Assembly (NCBI GenBank): GCA_019314185.1
Contig: JAFCZU010000017.1
Location: 1 to 33,449, forward strand
DNA length: 33,449 nucleotides
From: Deltaproteobacteria bacterium
GTDB taxonomy: Bacteria > Desulfobacterota > Desulfobacteria > Desulfobacterales > ETH-SRB1
Direction of reading: 5' to 3'
Shown here: positions 25,765 to 33,143 of the stretch, in pieces
How the letters are laid out: every line of letters begins with the position of its first letter
Numbering within the stretch: the first letter of the stretch is position 1
The notes under the pieces: model-generated
What the model saw: the letters and a program-made list of their open reading frames with translations, nothing else
Database searches by the model: none
What the model was told of the DNA's origin: nothing
Made by a program: the position numbers and the translations under genes

Positions 25765-25968
25765 ATGAAGAAAGAATATGATTTTTCTGATGGCGAGAGG
25801 GGTAAATTTTTTCATCCGGACACCGAACTGTGTTTACCGGTTTATCTTGAGCCGGATATTGCCGAATTTATGCGAAAACTCGCTGGCCAGAAAGATACAG
25901 ATATTGAAAAGTTAGCAAATGATTGGCTCAGAAGAAATATCGGCTTAATAGAGACACTTCGACAGTAA
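25765..25968 (+). CDS. Small antitoxin/CopG-like protein
   Basis: A 67-aa acidic-basic protein opening MKKEYDFSDGERGKFFHPD, followed by a strand LCLPVYLEP and two helices (IAEFMRKLAGQ, IEKLANDWLRRNIGLIE). This is the layout of small ribbon-helix-helix proteins annotated as antitoxin-like or BrnA/CopG-like. GAGGGG stands about 8 nt before the ATG at 25765; an upstream GTG at 25756 overlapping the helicase stop is less likely. No toxin partner is adjacent. Lying 5 nt after the helicase and 90 nt before the methylase, it could be an autoregulator or a control protein of the modification-restriction pair. Confidence 0.75.
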   Translation: MKKEYDFSDGERGKFFHPDTELCLPVYLEPDIAEFMRKLAGQKDTDIEKLANDWLRRNIGLIETLRQ

Positions 25969-26058
25969 TTTCAATTTAGTCTGTAGATAGTGCCTGAACG
26001 AAAACTTATTTGAAACAAACATCGAGCCATGATTTAGTTATTTGAAAGGTCGTAGGCT

Positions 26059-29000
26059 ATGCCTCTTAACCTTGAACGAACCCGAACACTGCTCCGAAAT
26101 TTCGACTTCAAAACCCTGTTTATCGAAGAGTTAGGCTGGGATCATCACACCTCTACCCTTGACATTTCGGTTGATAGTCAGAACTTCGCACTTGGCGCTA
26201 TTGCAGAAAAACGCGGCATAGTTGTTTTTGTGTGCGGGCCAGCGAGTAATGGATCAATACCTGATTACTCAATTCGGCGAAAGATTGAGCGGCAGGTTAC
26301 AAAATCCCATCATGAACATCTTATCATTTATCTCAATGCGGATAAAACCAGGCAGGTCTGGCAATGGGTAAAACGTCAGCAGGGTAAGCCCCTTCAATGC
26401 AGGGAACACACCTATTATGCAAGCCAATCCGGCGATTTACTTATCCAGAAAATAGATAATCTGGTATGCGGTCTTGAAGAAGAGGAACAACTGACCCTTT
26501 TTGAAATGGGCAGACGCGCTAAAAAGGCATTTGATGTAGAAAAAGTTACAAAGAAATTCTACGACCGATTCAAGACAGAGCACAAAAAGTTCTCGGAATT
26601 TCTGAAAGGCGTTCCTGAAGATAAATTTCAACGGTGGTATGTGTCTGTCATGTTAAACCGCCTCATGTTCATCTATTTTATCCAGAAAAAAAGCTTTCTC
26701 GATAATGATACGAATTACCTGAGATCCGGTCTGCGTAAGAGCAAAGAACACAGCAAAAACGGGTATTACAGGAATTTCCTCTGCCCGCTCTTTTTTGAGG
26801 GCTTTGCCAAAAAAGAGAAAGACCGCAAACCGGAAACAAACAGGCTTTTGGGTAAGGTGCCCTATCTTGACGGAGGTCTTTTTCAAAGGCACCAGATTGA
26901 AAATCTGCACGGCAAAGAGATTCAGATCGAAGATGCGGCATTTGAAAATCTCTTTGCATTTTTTGAGCAGTACCAATGGCATCTTGATGAACGGCGGCTC
27001 AAGGCTGATAATGAAATCAACCCGGATGTCCTTGGCTATATCTTTGAAAAATACATCAATCAGAAACAGATGGGAGCCTATTACACCAAAGAGGATATCA
27101 CAGAGTATATTAGCAAAAACACCATTATTCCCTTTTTGTTTGATCAGTCCCAAAAGAAGTGCAAAATTGCTTTTGAGGGAGAGCAGTCTGTATGGCGGCT
27201 GCTCAAGGAAGATCCTGACCGCTATATTTATGATGCTGTAAAAAAAGGAGTAGATTTAGACCTGCCCGAAGAAATCGCTGTCGGGATAAAGAATGTTTCA
27301 AAGCGCACCGAGTGGAACAAGCCTGCAAGTCCGGAATATGCCCTGCCCACAGAGATATGGCGCGAGGTTGTGGCCCGAAGGCAGCGTTATGAAGAAGTCC
27401 GCAACAAAATGTCAAAGGATGAAATCAGTTCCATCAACGATCTTATTACCTATAATCTCGACATCCGCCAGTTTGCACAGGATGTGATTGAAAACTGTGA
27501 AGGCCATGAACTGCTCCGTGCCATTTACTACACCATAGCAGGCCGGATACCGGAAAAATCCAACCAGCAGTTCCAGCCCGGGATGAGCGTTTTAGACCCG
27601 ACCTGCGGTTCCGGCGCTTTTCTTTTTGCCGCTCTGAATATCCTTGAACCCCTTTACGAGGCATGCCTTGACCGAATGCAGGTCTTTCTTGATGAACTGG
27701 AAAGCTCAGGCCAGAAACACCGATCCGACAAATTTGGTGATTTCCGAAAAATCCTCGAACGAATTGAGCAGCACCCGAATCGCCGCTATTTCATCCTCAA
27801 GTCCATCGTCCTGAACAATCTCTATGGCGTAGACATTATGGAGGAAGCAACAGAAATCTGCAAGCTTCGTTTATTTCTTAAACTGGTTGCCCAGGTTGAT
27901 AGTGTTGATAAGATTGAACCTCTGCCTGATATTGATTTCAACATCAGGGCGGGTAATACGCTAGTAGGTTTTGCAAGCAAGGATGAAGTCAGGGAGGCAA
28001 TTACTACGTCGAAAGCAGGTCTTCAAAAACAACAAACCATTATGTTTGGCGAAAAAGTTGATGCCTTGAAACAAATAGAGGAAAAAGCGGAAAACGCTGA
28101 CAGGGCATTCAAGAATTTCCGGCAGATGCAGACAGGTTTAGGCATGGATTCAAAGAGTTTTTCTGACGCCAAAGGGGAACTCAGCAACAGGTTGAATGAC
28201 CTTGCAGACGGATTGGATCGTTACCTTGCATCAAAGTATGGGATTGACCGAAACAATATACCTTCTGAGAAGAAATACAACAAGGAGTTCACCAAATGGC
28301 GTGAAAGCCACAAGCCTTTTCACTGGTTTAGCGAGTTTTATGGAATTCTTAATGAAGGCGGGTTTGATGTGATTATTGGAAATCCGCCGTATGTGGAATT
28401 CAGCAAAGTACGAAGGCAATATAAAATTTTAGACTTAAAAACTGAAAAATGCGGCAACCTTTACGCTTTTACGGTTGAACGATCCCTTTACGTAATGGCA
28501 AATAGCGGTCGCCTTGGACTCATCGTCCCTTTAAGCATCGCCACAACAGATAGAATGCATCCATTGCAAGAGTTGTTACTAAAATCCAAGCTTTGTTTAT
28601 GGTTCAGCCATTACGATGTTTATCCTTCAAAATTGTTTGATGGAGGTAAGCAAAGGCTCACTATCCTTATCCTATCTATCCTTAAGCATGATAGTTGTCT
28701 TTTTACTACCCGATATAATCGCTGGCGTCCTGAAGAACGTGAATGTTTATTTTATAATCTTCATTACACCAAAGGGTTTTATGATGCTCAACATCTTTCG
28801 ATGCCTAAGTTAGAAGGAAAAATCGATTTATCAATTCTTGAGAAACTCAAAAATCAGCATCCGGCTCAAGTTATAAGTGATAGCACCAATCCATCTTTTT
28901 TTGTTCACAGGATCCCATATAACTATATAAAAGCCTTTAATTTTATACCCCATTTTTGGAATACAATAGATGGACAAAAAAAATCCGAAGATTACAAACC

Positions 29001-29400
29001 TTATCGTACTTTCAAGCAAATGGATGCAGCTCCATTATTAGCTGCGCTTAATTCGAATTTGTTTTTTTGGTGGTGGTATTCTCATTTCGAGGGATATCAT
29101 TGTGGAAGGCATGAAATTTTTGCCTTTCCAATCGGATTAGATAAAATGTCCAACAAAAATCGTTCGCAGCTTCAGAGATTGTCTGAAATTTTAATGGAAG
29201 ACATTCAAAAAAACAAAAATAGGAAGACTTGCAACTATAAAACTACCGGTAAAGTTATATATGATGAATTTTTTCCTAGAAAGTCTAAACACGTTATCGA
29301 TCAAATAGATTATGTTTTGGGAGATCACTTGGGTTTCAATCAGAAAGAGATTGATTATATTGTGAATTTCGATGCAAAATATCGAATTTCTAATAACTGA
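26059..29400 (+). CDS. Eco57I-type adenine-specific DNA methyltransferase (large, type IIG/PglX-like)
   Basis: A 1113-aa class I SAM-dependent N6-adenine methylase. Motif I is LDPTCGSGAFLF with Asp513, and the catalytic NPPY is IIGNPPYVEF (Asn775-Tyr778). The Eco57I-family helical segment includes QKQMGAYYTKEDITEYI and VLNNLYGVDIMEEATEICKL. The ~200-residue N-terminal part (LFIEELGWDHHTSTLD, AIAEKRGIVVFV, SIRRKIERQ) is shared by large single-chain methylases of this kind; it is nuclease-like in position but shows no certain PD-(D/E)XK triad. The C-terminal part should recognise the DNA target. It probably methylates host DNA so that the helicase-nuclease spares it. The final segment FNQKEIDYIVNFDAKYR has a diverged copy at 32950-33060. 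Confidence 0.92.
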   Translation: MPLNLERTRTLLRNFDFKTLFIEELGWDHHTSTLDISVDSQNFALGAIAEKRGIVVFVCGPASNGSIPDYSIRRKIERQVTKSHHEHLIIYLNADKTRQVWQWVKRQQGKPLQCREHTYYASQSGDLLIQKIDNLVCGLEEEEQLTLFEMGRRAKKAFDVEKVTKKFYDRFKTEHKKFSEFLKGVPEDKFQRWYVSVMLNRLMFIYFIQKKSFLDNDTNYLRSGLRKSKEHSKNGYYRNFLCPLFFEGFAKKEKDRKPETNRLLGKVPYLDGGLFQRHQIENLHGKEIQIEDAAFENLFAFFEQYQWHLDERRLKADNEINPDVLGYIFEKYINQKQMGAYYTKEDITEYISKNTIIPFLFDQSQKKCKIAFEGEQSVWRLLKEDPDRYIYDAVKKGVDLDLPEEIAVGIKNVSKRTEWNKPASPEYALPTEIWREVVARRQRYEEVRNKMSKDEISSINDLITYNLDIRQFAQDVIENCEGHELLRAIYYTIAGRIPEKSNQQFQPGMSVLDPTCGSGAFLFAALNILEPLYEACLDRMQVFLDELESSGQKHRSDKFGDFRKILERIEQHPNRRYFILKSIVLNNLYGVDIMEEATEICKLRLFLKLVAQVDSVDKIEPLPDIDFNIRAGNTLVGFASKDEVREAITTSKAGLQKQQTIMFGEKVDALKQIEEKAENADRAFKNFRQMQTGLGMDSKSFSDAKGELSNRLNDLADGLDRYLASKYGIDRNNIPSEKKYNKEFTKWRESHKPFHWFSEFYGILNEGGFDVIIGNPPYVEFSKVRRQYKILDLKTEKCGNLYAFTVERSLYVMANSGRLGLIVPLSIATTDRMHPLQELLLKSKLCLWFSHYDVYPSKLFDGGKQRLTILILSILKHDSCLFTTRYNRWRPEERECLFYNLHYTKGFYDAQHLSMPKLEGKIDLSILEKLKNQHPAQVISDSTNPSFFVHRIPYNYIKAFNFIPHFWNTIDGQKKSEDYKPYRTFKQMDAAPLLAALNSNLFFWWWYSHFEGYHCGRHEIFAFPIGLDKMSNKNRSQLQRLSEILMEDIQKNKNRKTCNYKTTGKVIYDEFFPRKSKHVIDQIDYVLGDHLGFNQKEIDYIVNFDAKYRISNN

Positions 29401-29477
29401 TAAAGGCCTGTTTTTCGGTTATACCTACTATTATTTATCCTTTTGTTTAATAGGTGAAAATTATAAAGGAATTAAAT

Positions 29478-30131
29478 ATGAGTGGAAATGTTAAAAACAA
29501 GAAACATATTAATTTTGAAGCTGGAGGCCGATATCGCAATAGATTTGGTTGGTATGAGGTATTAAGGCTTTTGAATGATGAAATGTTAGTTCGTTATGAA
29601 TCAGATGGTAGGGAACAGATTTTAGATTTCGAATCACAACACAGAATAATGTCAAACATAGAGACAGAAGAAGAAACAGTTACCCCTTATGGAGATCATG
29701 AAAGAAATATCACTTATTTTAGAACACTGGGCTATATTTCAAATAATAGCTTCATTGAAGCTATTATTCCACCAAATAGCAAAGATGGCTTTGATAATGC
29801 TTATTGCAAAGTTAAGGGGCGTTATCCAAATACTGAACAAATGGGTTATTATATCCATCACGATGAAAACGTTGATAAATGGGGAGTTGAAATGAGACTC
29901 ACTTTCAAGGTTCCGAGTAGCATCAGTTTAGATGATTTAGATTTTGGGCATGGTATAGATATTGTTAGAAGTCCAAATAAGGATGAACGAAGAGTTAACT
30001 GCAATGCGTTGTGTTGGAATTTATTGGGAATAGGATTTGATTTGGGGTCTGAACATAATCTCGGAATAATAAAAGATAGCATACCTGAAAAGTATAAGGA
30101 AGATTACGATTCAGGCACCTCAATTTTCTGA
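29478..30131 (+). CDS. Hypothetical protein, SH3-like N-terminus, in defence locus
   Basis: A 217-aa protein of unknown function. The ATG at 29478 is chosen because AAAGGA lies 8-9 nt upstream; a GTG at 29454 is in frame but poorly placed. Residues about 10-60 (FEAGGRYRNRFGWYEVLRLL, MLVRYESDG, EQILDFESQHRI) look like a small SH3-like beta barrel with a charged loop. The rest is mixed alpha/beta with a cysteine in VNCNALCWNLLG and no signal peptide or membrane segment. It follows the methylase by 77 nt and may belong to the same operon. No family is recognised. Confidence 0.75.
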   Translation: MSGNVKNKKHINFEAGGRYRNRFGWYEVLRLLNDEMLVRYESDGREQILDFESQHRIMSNIETEEETVTPYGDHERNITYFRTLGYISNNSFIEAIIPPNSKDGFDNAYCKVKGRYPNTEQMGYYIHHDENVDKWGVEMRLTFKVPSSISLDDLDFGHGIDIVRSPNKDERRVNCNALCWNLLGIGFDLGSEHNLGIIKDSIPEKYKEDYDSGTSIF

Positions 30132-30186
30132 AAATGGGTATGCACCAGATCCCTACGGCCTAACCAGTGTAGAAAAAACAAATTAA

Positions 30187-30819
30187 ATGAATACAATCAA
30201 CCTGAAGAAAAACAATCCGAATTATCCCTCAGCCTTGAAACAACATCTGGGCAAAGACGCCCCTGATACGATCACGGCCATCGGGAATCTCGACATCCTC
30301 CGCCATAACTCAACAGCCTTTTTTTGCTCGACAAAATGTCCTGGCGATCTGATAGTAAAAACCTATGATATCGCACAAATTCTAAGAGATGCCGGCATGA
30401 CGGTTATCAGCGGATTTCATTCGCCCATGGAGCGTGAATGCCTCACAATACTATTACGCGGCGCCCAGCCCGTCATCGTCTGCCCTGCCAGAAGTATAAA
30501 CAACATGCGGATAAATAAAGAATATAAAAAGCCCCTGAAAGACGGGCAACTGCTTTTTCTCTCTCCATTTGATGAAAATCAACGACGCATTTCCACCAAG
30601 ACATCCCATTATCGCAATCTATTTGTGGCTGCCATATCTGCTATTGTTTTTGTGGCCCATGCCGGCCCCGGTAGTAAGACAGAATCGTTTTGCAAGGAAA
30701 TCCTCTCCTGGCAAAAACCAATTTATACATTTGAAAGTGATTACAATAAAAACCTTATCAAAATGGGAGCACGTCCGGTAAACATGGATAATGTTTCAGG
30801 GTGGGCAAAATTGTTTTAA
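30187..30819 (+). CDS. DprA/Smf-like Rossmann-fold (SLOG) protein
   Basis: A 210-aa protein resembling the Rossmann core of DprA/Smf: IAQILRDAGMTVISGFHSPMER, LLRGAQPVIVCPARSI, then LLFLSPFDENQRR, RNLFVAAISAIVFVAHAGPGS and the end-strand KPIYTFES. DprA loads RecA on incoming single-stranded DNA, but stand-alone DprA-like/SLOG proteins are also frequent in defence loci, as nucleotide or ssDNA sensors. It lacks the C-terminal winged helix of true DprA. It lies downstream of the methylase and the 217-aa gene on the same strand, so an accessory role in that system is the likeliest reading. No strong ribosome binding site is seen. Confidence 0.75.
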   Translation: MNTINLKKNNPNYPSALKQHLGKDAPDTITAIGNLDILRHNSTAFFCSTKCPGDLIVKTYDIAQILRDAGMTVISGFHSPMERECLTILLRGAQPVIVCPARSINNMRINKEYKKPLKDGQLLFLSPFDENQRRISTKTSHYRNLFVAAISAIVFVAHAGPGSKTESFCKEILSWQKPIYTFESDYNKNLIKMGARPVNMDNVSGWAKLF

Positions 30820-30846
30820 AACACACAAAAAGATCAAGGAGTTAAA

Positions 30847-30900
30847 CTAACAGGGACTCAGAGGCCGACGCTGCCTCACCCGTGACCAGCAGCATTAGAC
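30847..30900 (+). other. attC-like (integron cassette) site, left, degenerate
   Basis: The block begins CTAAC and ends ATTAGAC, the spacing and orientation of an R''...R' pair. It is much more GC-rich than the flanking genes and contains GAGGC/GCCTC and GCTGC/GCAGC hairpins. The long symmetrical stem of a good attC is missing, and the R' core has A where G is expected. It matters because a clearer copy of the same arrangement ends the next gene. Confidence 0.4.
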
Positions 30901-30909
30901 CGGTGCAAT

Positions 30910-31695
30910 ATGAATTATTTAGATAATTGGAAACGTGCAAAATTGCGTGAGGAGATAAAAGATTATCCAGGATGGCAGATTCATTGGGCTTGTTCTCGGC
31001 TTTTAAAGAGCTTTTACATTTTCGATATAAATTATAGCGAACTTAAAAAATTTCTCGAAAACCCTCCAATCATTAAGTTTCAATTTTTACCAGATGATAA
31101 AGCGAGAAATGACAAGATTCGTTCTGATTCAGAAGCGGCACGATTAATACACAATTTTGTTGCTAGTGCTAATACTATAGTTGATCATTATCGACGAGCC
31201 AAAAGAAAATACTTAGCGGATGGTGAAAAAGTAGAATTCGATAATTTGATTGAATCCGGATTTCTTAATGACTCCCGATTGCGTTTATTGAAGGAACTTA
31301 GGAATTTTATTTTGCATTATGATCTACCTGAAATATCAAATAGGATAAGACTTGAAAATGGTACTTCAAAACTTGAGCTAATTCCAGAAAAAATGCTTAA
31401 ATGGAAAAAATGGAATAGCGATGTTAAAACTTATCTAAAAGATTTATCCGCAAAGAGTGAAAATATACAGATTTTAGAAGTGGTCATAGATTATGCAGAA
31501 AAAACAAAACATATAACAGAATTTTTGATTCAAAAAATTGCAATATGTAATTCTCAAGAACTTAAAAATTTATATTCATCGGTAAAATTGATATTAGAAT
31601 CTGTGAAAAAAGACGGATATGTAACAGATCCATTGATAGTTCAGTTTTTTAGTAAATCTTTTCAGCTAACCTCGCAATCACCTGACCAGCTATAG
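30910..31695 (+). CDS. HEPN-like protein on a cassette-like segment
   Basis: A 261-aa, helix-rich protein of unknown family. The motif LRNFILHYDLP carries Arg131-x4-His136, the RX4H pattern of HEPN ribonuclease/nucleotidyltransferase-partner domains, set within helices as expected. The N-terminal part has YPGWQIHWACSRLL, and residues about 190-255 are two long helices. HEPN proteins often act as RNA-cleaving effectors in defence and toxin-antitoxin systems; activity is not proven here. The stop codon lies inside the loop of the hairpin at 31666-31731, and a degenerate site precedes the gene, exactly the layout of an integron gene cassette (about 830 bp from core to core). Confidence 0.65.
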   Translation: MNYLDNWKRAKLREEIKDYPGWQIHWACSRLLKSFYIFDINYSELKKFLENPPIIKFQFLPDDKARNDKIRSDSEAARLIHNFVASANTIVDHYRRAKRKYLADGEKVEFDNLIESGFLNDSRLRLLKELRNFILHYDLPEISNRIRLENGTSKLELIPEKMLKWKKWNSDVKTYLKDLSAKSENIQILEVVIDYAEKTKHITEFLIQKIAICNSQELKNLYSSVKLILESVKKDGYVTDPLIVQFFSKSFQLTSQSPDQL

Positions 31696-31731
31696 CCTGC
31701 GGCTCACGCTGGCTGGTGATCGCGGGATTAG
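31666..31731 (+). other. attC-like hairpin overlapping the end of the HEPN gene
   Basis: CTAACCTCGCAATCACC (31666-31682) is complementary at 14 of 17 positions to GGTGATCGCGGGATTAG (31715-31731). Inside, CCAGC pairs with GCTGG, and a bulged base interrupts the stem, as attC sites require for strand choice. The apex AGCCTGCGGCT makes a small hairpin. The ends CTAAC and ATTAGGAC are near-consensus attC core sites, with A instead of G in the R' triplet. Total length is 66 nt. The TAGGA at its end also serves as the likely ribosome binding site of the next gene. Confidence 0.6.
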
Positions 31732-31740
31732 GACTTTAAA

Positions 31741-32835
31741 ATGGTAGATGATAACAAAGAAAGATATGAAGTGATTCTACAAGCATTTAACCCTGACGTA
31801 ATTGGTGATGGGTATCTCCAATTTCCTTGTTCATATTGTGAAACTCCTATCAAAGTTACTAAAAAAGACCAAGAAGAGCTTGCAAGTGGAGGAGTTGGCT
31901 ATAAATGTCAAAAGTGCGAAACTTACTATGCTTTAACTCGATGCCCTCATTGTCAAAAAACAATTGGTTTTGACGATGTAGAGTGGGAAATGCTTAGAAG
32001 TCCTGACGGGTATAAGTGTCCAACGTGTGACAAAATTTTGTTTGTATCCCAGACAAGTGGCCCGGTTCTGGGATTAAGTGGAATAGTTGTCCCAAATTTA
32101 AAGGAATGGTCAGTTGATGAAAGAGAAAGAAAATATACAAGCTCTATCAAAACTTTTCTTAATAGAAATCAGTTAATTGATTTAGCGATTTATCATAGGA
32201 CTGTTGGAGACAGGATAGAATCAGCAAACAGAAGTTTGATCGCTATTGAGAACTTAAAGATATTAGCGAAATCTACTATTTCAAACGTCAACCATTGCTT
32301 AGCCCAAGATAAACCAGAGGACAATGAAATTACTGCGCAATCTGCAGATTTAAACAATGAGATATTCAATTCTATTAATTGTTTAAGATCAAGTCTTGAT
32401 GTTATGTGTCAAGAATTAGGAGTTATATATACTCCTGATAAATCAGAAACAAAAATAGACCTGAGAAGCATTGTCGGATTCCTCGAATCTATTGGCAATC
32501 CCCCAGAAGCAATAATTAGACACCTCCAAGCCTATGAAAAAACTGAGGATTTTATTTACCTGAACGATTTTCGAAACACTATTCAACACAGAAGAGTAAC
32601 AATTTATCAAGAGACAGGAAGCTTTGATTTAGGAAAACTCAATTCCATCAAGCCAGTCAGCCTCAAATCAGAGGCTCGAATTATTCTACCAAATGAACCA
32701 AAGATAAAATTTCCAGATGCAACTTATAAAAAATCTAAAGAACTAAAAAAAACTCTGGCAATCCTAAAAAAATCTGTTGTTGAATTTATTTTGGAAACTT
32801 ACAACAAAATTGAAAAGAATAAAAAAATATCCTAA
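31741..32835 (+). CDS. Zinc-ribbon protein with HEPN-like C-terminal domain
   Basis: A 364-aa protein. Residues 30-96 contain four CxxC knuckles (30/33, 56/59, 68/71, 93/96), enough for two zinc ribbons (FPCSYCETPIKV, YKCQKCETYYALTRCPHCQK, YKCPTCDKIL). A helical C-terminal region, about 160-364, carries the motif DFRNTIQHRRV with Arg278-x4-His283, the RX4H pattern of HEPN domains. A zinc-ribbon sensor fused to an RNase-type effector would be an attractive reading, but no family was recognised. TAGGA upstream of the ATG is part of the attC-like site. A terminator overlaps its stop. Confidence 0.65.
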   Translation: MVDDNKERYEVILQAFNPDVIGDGYLQFPCSYCETPIKVTKKDQEELASGGVGYKCQKCETYYALTRCPHCQKTIGFDDVEWEMLRSPDGYKCPTCDKILFVSQTSGPVLGLSGIVVPNLKEWSVDERERKYTSSIKTFLNRNQLIDLAIYHRTVGDRIESANRSLIAIENLKILAKSTISNVNHCLAQDKPEDNEITAQSADLNNEIFNSINCLRSSLDVMCQELGVIYTPDKSETKIDLRSIVGFLESIGNPPEAIIRHLQAYEKTEDFIYLNDFRNTIQHRRVTIYQETGSFDLGKLNSIKPVSLKSEARIILPNEPKIKFPDATYKKSKELKKTLAILKKSVVEFILETYNKIEKNKKIS

Positions 32836-32870
32836 TTTGGACAAGCTGGAACCAAACAGGATTTTAATTT
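32829..32870 (+). terminator. Likely intrinsic terminator after the zinc-ribbon/HEPN gene
   Basis: ATCCTAATTTGG (32829-32840) pairs with CCAAACAGGAT (32852-32862) around an 11-nt loop, with a small internal mismatch, followed by TTTTAATTT. The stop codon is in the left arm. Confidence 0.6.
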
Positions 32871-32949
32871 ACGATAGTTCATGCATATGGGAATATAAGA
32901 CCTCTTGTGGGACATCTATTGCTTTATAACTTACTATTTTTCCGTATGA

Positions 32950-33060
32950 AATTTTATCTCTTTACCTCTGGCTGAACATGATAGCTTCACTTATAAAGAG
33001 CTCAACTTCATCATAAATTACAACACCAAATACCGAATGGGCAAAGAGTTAAACCGGTGA
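32950..33060 (+). pseudogene. C-terminal remnant of a second Eco57I-type methylase
   Basis: The only open frame here reads AEHDSFTYKELNFIINYN, then TKYRMGKELNR and a stop at 33058-33060. It matches the last residues of the methylase at 26059-29400 (FNQKEIDYIVNFDAKYR): F, KE, I, N and KYR are identical and most other positions conservative. The KELxFIINYxxKYRMG ending is also typical of other large Eco57I-family methylases. Only about 36 codons remain, and no start is present. Nothing else is recognised between 32871 and 33143. Confidence 0.65.
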
Positions 33061-33143
33061 AACTGTGTTTATCAAATCATTCAACTGAATAAGGAACTCG
33101 ATCAATCGCATATTAAAAATTAATTTTTCGAAAATATTCTGCC

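Noticed and set aside
26059..26660. N-terminal PD-(D/E)XK nuclease domain in the methylase
   Set aside because: The position fits a type IIG enzyme, but I could not identify a confident catalytic D...(D/E)xK set, so the domain is not asserted.
26653..27153. 166-codon frame opposite the Eco57I-type methylase
   Set aside because: Antisense shadow of a long conserved gene, with no recognisable motif.
30132..30186. GCCTAAC in the gap before the DprA-like gene, a perfect R''-like core
   Set aside because: No complementary arm or R' partner follows, so no third attC site is claimed.
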